A stretch of DNA of 40,767 bases, from NCBI GenBank assembly GCA_947627825.1, contig CANQXO010000003.1:1-40767 (forward strand), read 5' to 3'. Below are positions 8,705-16,707 of this stretch, in pieces. The position numbers were made by a program, and so were the translations under genes. Under the pieces are notes generated by a model, which did no database searches, was not told where the DNA came from, and saw only the letters and a program-made list of their open reading frames with translations. Within the stretch, counting starts at the first letter, position 1. Every line of letters begins with the position of its first letter. The DNA comes from an uncultured Clostridia bacterium (GTDB lineage Bacteria > Bacillota_A > Clostridia > TANB77 > CAG-508).

Positions 8705-9499
8705 TTAACCACCTATTTGTGATAAAAATATAGTAACCCATACTATTGCATTTGATATACATAAATAAAATGCAATTGGTAATCTCTTATTATATTTTTT
8801 CCCTTTATTTATAATTTTATTTATTAAAGTTTTAATTGCTATTATTAAAAGAGCAAATATTATTGTCAAAATACTTGCAATTTCATAACAAAAAAAATTT
8901 ATTATTATACATAATATAACTGTACTATATACATAATCATTTTTTTTGTTCTTTTTTAAGCTAGTCGTATTTAACATTGTTAGAATAGCAATTATAAATA
9001 GATAAATTATTATCCTAATTGAGTTGAAATTTGTTGTAATAAAATATTGATATATAATATTTAATAATGATATTACCATACCATATATCAGTATTCCTTT
9101 ATGAATTGTTACATGTTCAATATCAATCCCAGATACGAGAAATAAAAATACTATAAATAGTATTCCTAATGCAAATTCTATAGACTTATAAGTTAAAATT
9201 GTATTTATATTTAAACCAATACCAAGTGCAAGAACTACAAATGAAATTCCTGTAAGTATTTCTATAAGCGGATATCTTATGCTTATTTTAGATTTACAAT
9301 ATCTGCATCTACCTCTTAAAAAAATATAACTTAGTACTGGGAATAAATCTAAAAAAGACAATTTATGATTACAATTTGGGCAAAATGATTTTTTATATAG
9401 AATATCTTTATGTAATGGTAACCTGTATGTTGCAAGGGTAAAAAAACTTCCAAAAAGTGTTCCCATTATAAAGATTATTATATAAATTAATGTATTCAT
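8705..9499 (-). CDS. pilD: Prepilin peptidase/N-methyltransferase PilD
   Basis: 264 aa polytopic membrane enzyme that cleaves prepilins after the KG signal and methylates the new N-terminus. Seen: N-terminal methyltransferase-type domain with two CxxC pairs (C40/C43 in CPNC and C65/C68 in CRYC), the linking motif FPVLSYIFLRGRC, and first catalytic Asp125 in SGIDIEH. The second catalytic motif GxGD is not present in its usual form; the candidate is Asp187 in KKNDYV. About seven membrane segments follow. A modest AAGGA site lies about 12 nt upstream of the ATG. It sits just after the prepilin gene, separated by a stack of hairpins at 9538-9609. Confidence 0.88.
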   Translation of the reverse strand: MNTLIYIIIFIMGTLFGSFFTLATYRLPLHKDILYKKSFCPNCNHKLSFLDLFPVLSYIFLRGRCRYCKSKISIRYPLIEILTGISFVVLALGIGLNINTILTYKSIEFALGILFIVFLFLVSGIDIEHVTIHKGILIYGMVISLLNIIYQYFITTNFNSIRIIIYLFIIAILTMLNTTSLKKNKKNDYVYSTVILCIIINFFCYEIASILTIIFALLIIAIKTLINKIINKGKKYNKRLPIAFYLCISNAIVWVTIFLSQIGG

Positions 9500-9537
9500 T
9501 TATTGAATTTTCCTTATGTAAATGAATTTAGGTTTTT

Positions 9538-9609
9538 AAGGTTTTGCCTATAAACCTTTTATTTTTAATAAAGGTTACCTAAATAATAGGAATTATATTT
9601 AGGTAACCT
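9538..9609 (-). promoter_or_regulatory. Overlapping hairpins between prepilin and pilD (possible attenuator/processing site)
   Basis: In minus-strand order: a perfect 13-bp stem (9572-9584 with 9597-9609; arm AGGTTACCTAAAT), then a second possible stem pairing AAACCTTT near 9553-9560 with AAAGGTT near 9570-9576, then a third pairing AAGGTTT with AAACCTT at about 9538-9558. The second overlaps both others, so the structures exclude each other. No strong T-run follows, so full termination is unlikely. Such elements after a major pilin gene usually stabilise pilin mRNA and lower expression of the downstream genes. Confidence 0.6.
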
Positions 9610-9647
9610 CATATTTAGTGCTATTATTCTGAATAATAGGTATTTTT

Positions 9648-9884
9648 TTATTGTGGTTTTTTCATATACTCTTGAAATAAAGCATTTACTTCACTTTCAA
9701 TACTAGTTAATGTAGATTCTTCGCGGTCTGATGCATGAGTATATGCGTTTGCAGCATTTTGACTCATTCTAAATAATCCATTATCTCCTAAAGTAATAGA
9801 TAAAGCAACTCCTGCTAGAATCAAAAGTATGATGATTGTTACAACTAACGCAACTAATGTTATACCTTTTTCTTTCTTAAACAT
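9648..9884 (-). CDS. Type IV prepilin, small (78 aa), probable major pilin
   Basis: MFKKEKG|ITLVALVVTIIILLILAG: a textbook clostridial class III signal, processed after Gly7 by PilD, then the hydrophobic assembly helix and the conserved ALSITLGDNGLF segment. The mature protein is only about 71 residues, so the head domain is minimal and mostly helical, ending in KKPQ. Mature position 5 is Ala rather than Glu. An AGGAAGGAGAG site precedes the ATG by 7 nt, the strongest ribosome site in the operon, and stabilising hairpins follow; both fit a highly expressed structural subunit. It could instead be one of several small pilins in this genome. Confidence 0.85.
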   Translation of the reverse strand: MFKKEKGITLVALVVTIIILLILAGVALSITLGDNGLFRMSQNAANAYTHASDREESTLTSIESEVNALFQEYMKKPQ

Positions 9885-9957
9885 TTTATTCTCTCCTTCC
9901 TTAGTAAAATTTGTGTTATATATATATATTTATTATAATAAATATAACCTAATTTAT

Positions 9958-10374
9958 TTATTTTGTACCACTGCCTACTCCTGCTGCTGTATAATAATTA
10001 TCTGTGGTATCTGGATTCTGTTCTGTTGGTGTAGTTGTTGAAGGTTCATCACCACCCTCGCTACCAACACTTTCTCCAACATATTCCTTAAACGGATTTA
10101 CCTTCCCTGGTGTATAGCTGTTTTCATTTTTAAATTTTGCTAAATCCGCGTCTGTTATTTCATAAACATGCTCTTCTTCTTCAAGTTTTTCTTGTTCACC
10201 ATTTTCTATTTCTTGAATTACCTTTTCCGGTGTAGCATATGCTTGCACTTTTGCAGGTATTACTCTATTGGTTGGCATGAACTTGTAAAAAATAATTCCT
10301 AAAACTAATACTACTGCAACAATAACTAATAAGGTAATGAATATTTCTCGAAAAATTGTCTTTGCTATTTTCAT
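9958..10374 (-). CDS. PilP-like short pilus membrane protein (tentative), 138 aa
   Basis: One N-terminal membrane helix at about residues 11-31, an acidic linker (GEQEKLEEEEHVYEI), the segment NSYTPGKVNPFKEY at about 86-98, then a Gly/Thr/Pro-rich tail. Seen: it directly follows pilO in a pilM-N-O order. Known: in Gram-negative clusters the next gene is pilP, whose short conserved region precedes a (D/N)PF motif. Inference: this may be a reduced, monoderm PilP counterpart lacking the beta domain. Sequence similarity alone is too weak to claim homology. It is followed by the prepilin gene after a 73-bp gap. Confidence 0.5.
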   Translation of the reverse strand: MKIAKTIFREIFITLLVIVAVVLVLGIIFYKFMPTNRVIPAKVQAYATPEKVIQEIENGEQEKLEEEEHVYEITDADLAKFKNENSYTPGKVNPFKEYVGESVGSEGGDEPSTTTPTEQNPDTTDNYYTAAGVGSGTK

Positions 10375-10420
10375 CTTAGTTCCTTTCTAACTTGTTTTAA
10401 CAAGTTTAGGCTTAAGTATT

Positions 10421-11170
10421 TTATTCTGTAGTTTCATTTGTGTTTTCTGTATTGTCTGTTTCTTCTGTACTTCTTGTATTTTCTGTGTTATCAGTGCTTG
10501 TTGTATTATCAGCGTTATCTACATTATTAGAATCGCTTTGTGAAGCATCTGAGTCAACTGTGTATGTTGTTTGGTCTGTCGTCGTTGTACTTTCTTGTTG
10601 AATTTTTACATCTTTTACTACAAATCTTGCTTGAACATTATTTCCACTTGAGTTTGTCATGTGAAAATCATCTATTGTAAAATCTAAGTTTGCATCATTT
10701 TCTAGTTCATAAATGAATTGACATATTGCCAAATACTCTCCATCTGCTGTAAAGTTTAAGTTTCTGTAATCTTGACTGTTTATTGTTGAATTACTCAAAT
10801 TCATTACTAGATTAATTCCTTGAGAGGTAGCATGATTACCAACTCTACTCCACAAATATTCAATCATATAAGTCTTTGTTTGTGTAGCTCGTCTTATATC
10901 ATCCTCTGTATTCTGTGCAATTGCATCTAAGTAATCTTTCTTTACATCTATAAGTCCTTCAACATCTGTGTCTATTTTTGTTAAAGTATTTGTATAGTCA
11001 CTACTTTGCGTATTAGCATTTGCTATTGAGTTTGTTAATTCAGCGTTTTTTTCGTTTATATCTTTAAAACCAAATATGCGAAATGATCCAATGTGCAATC
11101 CATTTTTCATAAATAATGCAATTAATATTATTAATAAAACTAATAATACACTTAGTAATGCTTTTCTCAT
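10421..11170 (-). CDS. pilO: PilO-like pilus alignment protein with long Thr/Asn/Asp tail
   Basis: 249 aa. A membrane helix at about residues 4-21, a predicted coiled coil (about 38-90), and a ferredoxin-like region with the PilO-like pattern LNFTADGEYLAICQFIYELE followed by IDDFHM. PilO pairs with PilN to connect the cytoplasmic PilM ring to the fibre. The last 58 residues are an unusual low-complexity tail of Thr, Ser, Asn, Asp and Glu, with repeats such as NTENT and TDNTENT, which could span the cell wall. It starts 15 bp after the PilM-N stop. Confidence 0.75.
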   Translation of the reverse strand: MRKALLSVLLVLLIILIALFMKNGLHIGSFRIFGFKDINEKNAELTNSIANANTQSSDYTNTLTKIDTDVEGLIDVKKDYLDAIAQNTEDDIRRATQTKTYMIEYLWSRVGNHATSQGINLVMNLSNSTINSQDYRNLNFTADGEYLAICQFIYELENDANLDFTIDDFHMTNSSGNNVQARFVVKDVKIQQESTTTTDQTTYTVDSDASQSDSNNVDNADNTTSTDNTENTRSTEETDNTENTNETTE

Positions 11171-11185
11171 TGTTTTCCTCCGTTT

Positions 11186-12856
11186 CTAATATGATCTTAA
11201 ATTTCCTTCTATTGTAACTATTACTGAATCTCCACTTTTTTGTCCTTCTGTTGAGACTATATCTTCTAGTATGTTAGCATTTTTTAGTTTTGCTTTAAAA
11301 TATGCTATTTGTTCATATGTTCCTGATCTTACTTGTATTGATATATGTTGTTCTATATTTCCGTTTTGCGCTATAGCTGTATTGTCTATTGATGTTATTG
11401 TAACTAATTGTGGTATATTGTAAACAATTTTATTTAATAAAGTTGTTATTTGATTTTTTCTGTTTCTAGTGTTTTTAATATTTGAACTTATATCATTTAA
11501 ATTTTCTATATATCTTTGATAATCTATAGTTCTGCTCAATATTTTTTCGTCATCTTGTTTTGCTAAATTTAACTGTTGTGTAATATATCCTGCTACATCA
11601 TTCGATTCGCTTATTTTGCTTTCTATTTGTCTAACTAAAACTATTGAACCTATAGAATATATAACTAATATCATTATTGCCGCAACAATATTTCTTAGAA
11701 GTATTGTTTCAACTTTATCAAATTTTCCTTTTAAGCCACCACCTAAGTTTATGCTGAATTTTTTCTTTGGCTTAGGAGTTTTGTCTTTGTTTTTTCCCTT
11801 AAACAATTTTATGTCGGTTTGCAGTAACCCTTTAAGATCTGATTTCCAGTCTCTTTTCAAAAAGTTTAAAGTTTGTATTCCTGCACCTAATCCTTGCATT
11901 GCCATAGCTATAGCTGAGTTTACTTCAATATAATCTTTTATATTTACATTTGAATTAGATTCTGTTTGTACAAAATATGGTTTTAAAATTTCAACTTTTG
12001 AATCTTTAAAGTATTCTTTAAAGTATAAGTCAATGTTATTTATTACTGCTCCCATACCAGTTATATAAATATTGTCTATTTTCTTATAAACTGCTATCAA
12101 ACTTTGAATTTGTCCAACTACTTTAAATAAAGAAGGCATAATATACTTTAAATATTCATTTTCTTCTATTGAAGAGTAATCTGTTTCCATTGTATATATT
12201 GTAGTGTTTTGCAATACTTCATAAGATTTTGAATAAGAATTTTCTTTTTCATTTATTGCATCTATTGCTTCTTTAAGTCCTTCTTCTATTGTGTCTATAC
12301 TATATATCGCTTGATTTACAATAGTTGTTATCGTTGTATTTTCTTCAATATTGATTATTATACTATTTTTATTTCTTTCTGCTTGTGCTAAATTAACTAA
12401 ACTTGTAGATAAAGGTGCTAAGGTATTTATTGTTCTGTTTCCAAAAAAGCTTAACCTTTCTTGTATATCATTTTGACTATCATAGATATATATTATTTTA
12501 CTTTGGTCTTCTTTTTCAATGTTATTTGTATATATATACTTTCCATCATAGGCATTACTATTCAAGTGATTTTCATTACAAAAAGATTCAAACTCAGTTT
12601 GTATTGCTTTTTCTAGATATGTTTTGTTTGTTAAATTAAATATATTAAAGTAATAGTATTTTTCATTTGACATATCACAACTAATTGGAATATTTGTACT
12701 ATTAGTTTCTCTAATGATTTGGTCAAGTGTTTCCATTACATTGTTATAAAATTTCAAACCATAAGATTCAATACTAAAATTGTTATCGTTGTCTTTCTTC
12801 ACTTTTGCATATCTAATTAGTTTGTCTGTTATACTAACACCTAAACACTCTTGCAT
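11186..12856 (-). CDS. PilM-PilN fusion protein
   Basis: 556 aa, equal to PilM plus PilN in length. Residues 1-330 form an actin-like PilM domain (N-terminal ECLGVSITDKLIRYAKVK, later IYITGMGAVINNID as a phosphate-2/adenosine-like region, and AIAMAMQGLG). Next comes LNFLKRDW at 330-337, resembling the INLLP motif by which PilN normally docks to PilM, then a basic linker, a membrane helix at about 387-408, and a PilN-like coiled coil and ferredoxin-like domain (PQLVTITSIDN, then AYFKAKLKN). Known: PilM and PilN are usually separate and bind each other. Here the interaction appears to be hard-wired. First gene of the operon, with a promoter at 12937-12964. Confidence 0.85.
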   Translation of the reverse strand: MQECLGVSITDKLIRYAKVKKDNDNNFSIESYGLKFYNNVMETLDQIIRETNSTNIPISCDMSNEKYYYFNIFNLTNKTYLEKAIQTEFESFCNENHLNSNAYDGKYIYTNNIEKEDQSKIIYIYDSQNDIQERLSFFGNRTINTLAPLSTSLVNLAQAERNKNSIIINIEENTTITTIVNQAIYSIDTIEEGLKEAIDAINEKENSYSKSYEVLQNTTIYTMETDYSSIEENEYLKYIMPSLFKVVGQIQSLIAVYKKIDNIYITGMGAVINNIDLYFKEYFKDSKVEILKPYFVQTESNSNVNIKDYIEVNSAIAMAMQGLGAGIQTLNFLKRDWKSDLKGLLQTDIKLFKGKNKDKTPKPKKKFSINLGGGLKGKFDKVETILLRNIVAAIMILVIYSIGSIVLVRQIESKISESNDVAGYITQQLNLAKQDDEKILSRTIDYQRYIENLNDISSNIKNTRNRKNQITTLLNKIVYNIPQLVTITSIDNTAIAQNGNIEQHISIQVRSGTYEQIAYFKAKLKNANILEDIVSTEGQKSGDSVIVTIEGNLRSY

Positions 12857-12936
12857 TTTTTCCTCTTTCTTCTATCGTTTTTTATATTTATACATTCTTC
12901 TGTTATTTTTTCACAGTTTCAACATTTATATACTTT

Positions 12937-12964
12937 ATTTTATCTTTTTTAAAATTAAAGTCAA
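12937..12964 (-). promoter_or_regulatory. Promoter of the type IV pilus operon
   Basis: On the minus strand TTGACT (12964-12959), a 16-bp spacer and TAAAAT (12942-12937). The pilMN start lies about 80 bp downstream, leaving a long A-rich leader without an obvious riboswitch. Confidence 0.55.
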
Positions 12965-13044
12965 TAGATTTGCCTTCATTGAAAACAAAATGTAATATTT
13001 GTAATTTTAATGTTATATAAATCATTTTTTTACTGTAAAAATAT

Positions 13045-13082
13045 AACTCATATTATGTCCTTAAATCGACAAAATATGAGTT
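13045..13082 (-). terminator. Terminator after the TPR gene
   Basis: 10-bp perfect stem (arm AACTCATATT) with an 18-nt loop, followed on the minus strand by ATATTTTTAC. It lies 18 bp after the TPR stop and separates that gene from the pilus operon. Confidence 0.75.
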
Positions 13083-13099
13083 TACTATAATTTTTTCTT

Positions 13100-14089
13100 T
13101 TATCTTTCTCTTTCTTTTCCTTCAATTTGCATGTTATCAGCCAAATTTTCAACAACATTGTATGTTTTACTCAAATGTTCTATTATTTTTATTTCTTTTT
13201 CATTTAATTTTGTTTTTACATTTTTTGTGGGTTGTGTTTTTATTTTACCTAATATAATTCCAAAAGTATCGTCATTTTCTATTTGTTTAATTATTTTCGG
13301 GTCAATTTCTATCGCCAAATTCAAATATTGAACAGCTTTATTTATATCTTTTTTTAATATTTGTATTTTTGCCAAATACAAATAAGAATTAGCTTCTATT
13401 TTTTCATCTTCAGAACTTATACATTCATAAAAATATTTTTCAGCTTCATCATATTCTCTAAAAATTAAATAAATTTGTCCAAGATTTAAATTTGAAATAT
13501 CTTTAAAAGAGTTAATTTTTGCTGCTTTTTGATAGTATTCTTGTGCGTTTTTGAAATCATTAAGCCTTGTGTATGTCATACCCAAACAATAATATAGTTC
13601 AAATTCGGCTGGTGAATATCTTAAAGCCTCATTGTATACAAGTATCGCTTCCTTAAATCTTTCATTATCATATAAAATATTTCCTAGCAAAATACTGGCT
13701 TTGCAATACTCTGGCTTTTTATTTAAAAGATCTTGCAACACTTCAATACTATACTCTTCCTTTTTATTTTCATGGAGTATTTGTGCCAATTCACAATATA
13801 AATCGTAATCTTTAGGATTAAGACTAATTGCTTTTATGTATTCTCCTTCTGCTTTCTCTTTTTCTTCATTTTCAACATATAATTGAGCTAGCATTTTATG
13901 AGAATAATAACTATTTGGATGTTTTTCTATATTTTTTAATAACCTTTTTTTCAATTCTTCTTTATTCTTTTTAGCCATTGCAATATTAATAAATTCATCT
14001 AAACTTATTTTGTGCTTTTTTAAAATAGTTATTAAAATTATAAAAAGAATAATAATTACTAATATAAAACAAATAAAAATTTTCAACAT
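13100..14089 (-). CDS. Membrane-anchored TPR protein
   Basis: 329 aa. N-terminal membrane helix (residues 4-24), a short linker, then about six tetratricopeptide repeats between about 50 and 270, recognisable from patterns such as AEGEYIKAISLNPKDYDLYCELAQIL and KNAQEYYQKAAKINS. The topology would place the repeats in the cytoplasm or outside; the positive residues after the helix suggest inside. TPR proteins such as PilF/PilW serve pilus assembly in other bacteria, and the position directly upstream of the pilus operon on the same strand suggests a related scaffold, but a separate terminator follows, so the link is contextual only. Confidence 0.75.
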   Translation of the reverse strand: MLKIFICFILVIIILFIILITILKKHKISLDEFINIAMAKKNKEELKKRLLKNIEKHPNSYYSHKMLAQLYVENEEKEKAEGEYIKAISLNPKDYDLYCELAQILHENKKEEYSIEVLQDLLNKKPEYCKASILLGNILYDNERFKEAILVYNEALRYSPAEFELYYCLGMTYTRLNDFKNAQEYYQKAAKINSFKDISNLNLGQIYLIFREYDEAEKYFYECISSEDEKIEANSYLYLAKIQILKKDINKAVQYLNLAIEIDPKIIKQIENDDTFGIILGKIKTQPTKNVKTKLNEKEIKIIEHLSKTYNVVENLADNMQIEGKERER

Positions 14090-14262
14090 ACAATATTCCT
14101 ATATAAATTAATTTCCTATTAACTACAAAATTTTCAATCTTATTTGTAGCTTACAAGGTCATTCTACTATATTAATCCTTTTTTTTCAATATTTTCACCA
14201 AAAATGTTTTATTGTTTTTGATTATTCTTTATTTTTTTGGGAATTCTATAAAGTTATAGTTT

Positions 14263-14296
14263 ATCGTCAACGATTTTTAATCTAGTTTGTTATACT
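14263..14296 (+). promoter_or_regulatory. Promoter and candidate operator of the tandem Xre genes
   Basis: Extended -10: TG at 14288-14289 and TATACT at 14291-14296. A dyad ATCGT-CA-ACGAT at 14263-14274 covers the -35 position. An operator at this place would fit autorepression by one of the two Xre proteins downstream. Confidence 0.5.
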
Positions 14297-14327
14297 TTCA
14301 TAAAATTTTAAGAATCGAGGTATTACT

Positions 14328-14594
14328 ATGACACTATCAAATGCAGTAAAACAAAGGATAATTAATCTTGCATCATCAAATCATATTACTATTCATAAAC
14401 TAGCTTTAAGGTCTGGAGTTGCATACTCAACAATAAGCAGTTTTCTTAATGGAAAGTGCTCAAGTATCACACTCACTACTCTTTTGCATATTTGTGAAGG
14501 AAGTAAAATTACTTTAAAAGATTTCTTTGATGATAATTTATTTAAAAATTTGACAGCTGATTCTTATGGTAAATCAATTACAGAAAAGAGGTAA
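14328..14594 (+). CDS. Xre-family HTH regulator (first of a tandem pair), 88 aa
   Basis: Small single-domain regulator with a helix-turn-helix at about residues 18-60: ITIHKLALRSGVAYSTISSFLNGK, followed by TLTTLLHICEGSKITLKDFFD, the canonical Cro/C1 fold ending. There is no effector domain. GAGGT precedes the ATG by 7 nt. It is divergent from the TPR gene, 6 bp ahead of its paralogue, and shares with it the N-terminal pattern VKQRIINLA/IRQRIINIA, so the pair arose by duplication. Likely a DNA-binding dimer acting on its own promoter (dyad at 14263-14274). Confidence 0.85.
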   Translation: MTLSNAVKQRIINLASSNHITIHKLALRSGVAYSTISSFLNGKCSSITLTTLLHICEGSKITLKDFFDDNLFKNLTADSYGKSITEKR

Positions 14595-14600
14595 ACTTTA

Positions 14601-14861
14601 ATGTTCCTTTCAGTTGCTATAAGACAAAGAATTATTAATATTGCAAAATCAAGTCATATTAATTTGCGTGAACTATCAAGAAGGTCTCATGTTCCCTATT
14701 CTACCATCACTAATTTTATGAATGGTACTGGCAATACAATTAATCTATCTACTTTAGGTAGGTTATGCTTAGGTTTAGGCATAGAACTTGCAGACTTTTT
14801 TGATAGTCCTCTATTTATTGATGTTTTAGACGAGCATGAAAAGTATAGCACAAAATTTTAA
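14601..14861 (+). CDS. Xre-family HTH regulator (second of a tandem pair), 86 aa
   Basis: Paralogue of the preceding gene, with an HTH at about residues 17-58 (INLRELSRRSHVPYSTITNFMNG) and the same closing helix pattern (LGRLCLGLGIELADFFDSPLF). Recognition-helix residues differ (HVPYSTITNF versus GVAYSTISSF), so DNA specificity may have diverged. AGAGGT sits 9 nt upstream. The stop is 1 bp from the end of the convergent M14 peptidase gene, so antisense effects between the two are possible. Confidence 0.85.
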   Translation: MFLSVAIRQRIINIAKSSHINLRELSRRSHVPYSTITNFMNGTGNTINLSTLGRLCLGLGIELADFFDSPLFIDVLDEHEKYSTKF

Positions 14862-14862
14862 T

Positions 14863-16000
14863 TTATAACATCGCACCCAGCACTAGTATTCCAATATTAT
14901 TATTGTAAATTTCATTAAATTGCGAAATAGGAAGTGGATTTTCTCCATATCCTGCTTCTATAGTATATCCAGGTCTATTATATTCTTGAATAAACCAATC
15001 TTTATACCCTGCAAAACTAGAATTATAAGGAGTGTTAGAAAGCGTATATCCACTAACATTTGCTAATTGTAAACCTATTTTATATGAATTTTTGGGATTG
15101 TAATTTTGGAATTGCCAGTAAATTTCTTTTCCTTGAGTGTGATAAGCTAAAACTAAACGAAAATTATGAGTTATTGTAAAATTGTATACAGCCAATGATT
15201 CAGGCTCAGTTAATGGACCGGTACCCTACAAAATCTCTTGGTGCTGGTCTATAATATCCTTGTGAATATTTTATTTCTTTTGCCATTTCCCATAAAGCCG
15301 GGAATTGTAGATTCAAGTCCACACCTCTAATATTAGCTTTCCATCCAGAAGTAAAAGGTACTTGTGGAAAATTACTTGCTATTTGGCTTGCAAAAGCATA
15401 TAGTTCTGAATTTGGTACTATTTCGCCTGTAACTAAATCTACTCCATCAGGATTTACCATAGGCACAATGTAAATAGAAGTTGTTTCAAAAATTTGTCTT
15501 GCTGGAGCATTAAAAATATTTAAATTATTTTTATATGCATAGCAAAAGTCAGATAAAAATTTCATCATTACCACTGATGTAATCCATTCATTTGCATGAT
15601 AAGAGGCTGAATAGAAAACTTCCTTTTCCCCTTTTCCAACTTTAACAAATTGTATTTGCTTTCCTAAAACACTTTTTCCTATTGAACCAACTTCAATAAA
15701 TGGATAAAGTTTTTTTAATGTATTTAAGTTAATTTCTAAAATGGATGAGCTATAACTTATATTAGTAGGCACAACAAAGTTTAATCCACCATTTATATAT
15801 GGACTTAACATTTTCCATGTTTTTTCCCCTACTATACCATCTGGCACAAGTCCAAAATTTCTTTGAAAATGCAATACAGCATTGTAAGTATTGTTTCCAA
15901 AAACTCCGTCTATCTTTCCTTGATAAAAACCGAGTTTTTGTAATAAGTTTTGTAAAAATTCTACCATTGGCCCAGTAGAATTAATTTTTAAGATTTTCAT
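14863..16000 (-). pseudogene. Peptidoglycan-binding M14 zinc carboxypeptidase, split by a +1 frameshift
   Basis: Residues 1-70 are a peptidoglycan-binding type 1 domain (FYQGKIDGVFGNNTYNAVLHFQ). Residues 95 onward form an M14 domain: zinc ligands His135 and Glu138 in YHANEW, NPDGVDL, and PAPRDFVG, where the frame breaks and stops at 15206. The second frame, to 14863, holds GPLTEPESLAVYNFT, the third zinc ligand His in LAYHTQGKEIYW, and the catalytic-Glu region YTIEAG. Removing one C from the CCC at 15224-15226 joins them into an intact 378-residue enzyme of the gamma-D-glutamyl-L-diamino acid endopeptidase class (YqgT-like), which cuts peptidoglycan stem peptides. There is no signal peptide. 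Either a sequencing error or a recent inactivation. Confidence 0.85.
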
Positions 16001-16096
16001 ATTCCATTTTATGAGGGCTTAACAATACTTGTGCTTGCTTCTTTGATATTTGTTGCTAAAAATTGTTAATTTTTATTATTTATTTTATTATTTTAC

Positions 16097-16125
16097 TTGA
16101 TTTTTCTATAAAGCTATGATATAAT
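16097..16125 (+). promoter_or_regulatory. Strong promoter for the 127-aa gene
   Basis: TTGATT (16097-16102), 17-bp spacer, and TATAAT (16120-16125) preceded by TGA. Transcription would begin near 16132, giving a leader of about 78 nt. Confidence 0.75.
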
Positions 16126-16131
16126 AAAATG

Positions 16132-16201
16132 CGTGGTATTTTTTATACGCCATGAAAGACTAACTTTCGGAGGCGTATACCTCCGAATGATTATAAGGGG
16201 G
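16132..16201 (+). promoter_or_regulatory. Structured 5' leader with alternative hairpins and shielded ribosome site
   Basis: A perfect 8-bp stem TTCGGAGG/CCTCCGAA (16166-16187, 6-nt loop CGTATA) ends just before the AAGGGGG ribosome site at 16195-16201. A second pairing is possible between ATACGCC (16145-16151) and GGCGTAT (16173-16179), and a short upstream GCGT...ACGC hairpin also exists. The ATACGCC pairing would disrupt the 8-bp stem and release CCTCC, which is complementary to the ribosome site. This is compatible with a translational switch or an mRNA stabiliser; no known riboswitch class is recognised. Confidence 0.45.
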
Positions 16202-16209
16202 TTAAAAAA

Positions 16210-16593
16210 ATGTCAACATTTTCCGAAGTCTGGTTCAGTGAGGTGAGGCCGCTCGCAGAAGCATGTATTCCTGACCACGAGCTCATTCGCATTCTGTGTC
16301 GTCAAGGTAGCAATCATCCTCTCAATTCTTCTGAGATTGCATACTTGAAAAACACCCGTGGCAAGTACAAGGATGTTGAAGGTATGTATTTCATCTCCGA
16401 TATGATTTGGCGGGTTGAGCATTCTTTGGCAAGTAGCAGAGAAAAAATGGCAAAGCTCTGTGCGATGAATGTCTATTCTTTACTTGTCGCTCCTGACTAC
16501 TGTAAAAAAGTATTTAATGGAGACGAGGAGAATCAAGAATGGAAATCCAGAAAGAACCTTTTGTGTGGACTGAAGAAATTACTGGACATCTAA
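16210..16593 (+). CDS. Unknown protein, 127 aa, higher-GC gene
   Basis: Soluble product without membrane segments. It contains several His and Cys residues (CIPDHELIRILCRQG, KLCAMN, PDYC) and an acidic-basic C-terminus (KKVFNGDEENQEWKSRKN). I recognise no family. The predicted helical content is high. Codon use is notably richer in G and C (CTCGCAGAAGCATGT, GAGCTCATTCGC) than in almost all neighbours, consistent with transfer from another source. It has its own strong promoter, a structured leader, an excellent ribosome site AAGGGGG 8 nt before the ATG and a strong terminator at 16611, so it is a complete single-gene cassette. Function not assigned. Confidence 0.75.
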   Translation: MSTFSEVWFSEVRPLAEACIPDHELIRILCRQGSNHPLNSSEIAYLKNTRGKYKDVEGMYFISDMIWRVEHSLASSREKMAKLCAMNVYSLLVAPDYCKKVFNGDEENQEWKSRKNLLCGLKKLLDI

Positions 16594-16610
16594 TTTTGGA
16601 AGTGTTCACA

Positions 16611-16670
16611 AATTCCCCAAATGAAAAAATCTGTTACAAGGTTAATTCATTCGGGGAATTTTTTTATTTT
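16611..16670 (+). terminator. Rho-independent terminator of the 127-aa gene
   Basis: Arms AATTCCCCAAATGAA and TTCATTCGGGGAATT (one mismatch) are followed by a long run of T to 16670. The stop codon of the 127-aa gene is 18 bp upstream. Confidence 0.85.
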
Positions 16671-16707
16671 AAATATATTTACCATACCAAAATAATTCAA
16701 CTTGCAT

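Noticed and set aside
12857..13044. c-di-GMP riboswitch before the pilus operon
   Set aside because: I searched by eye for the conserved GEMM core in the leader and did not find it.
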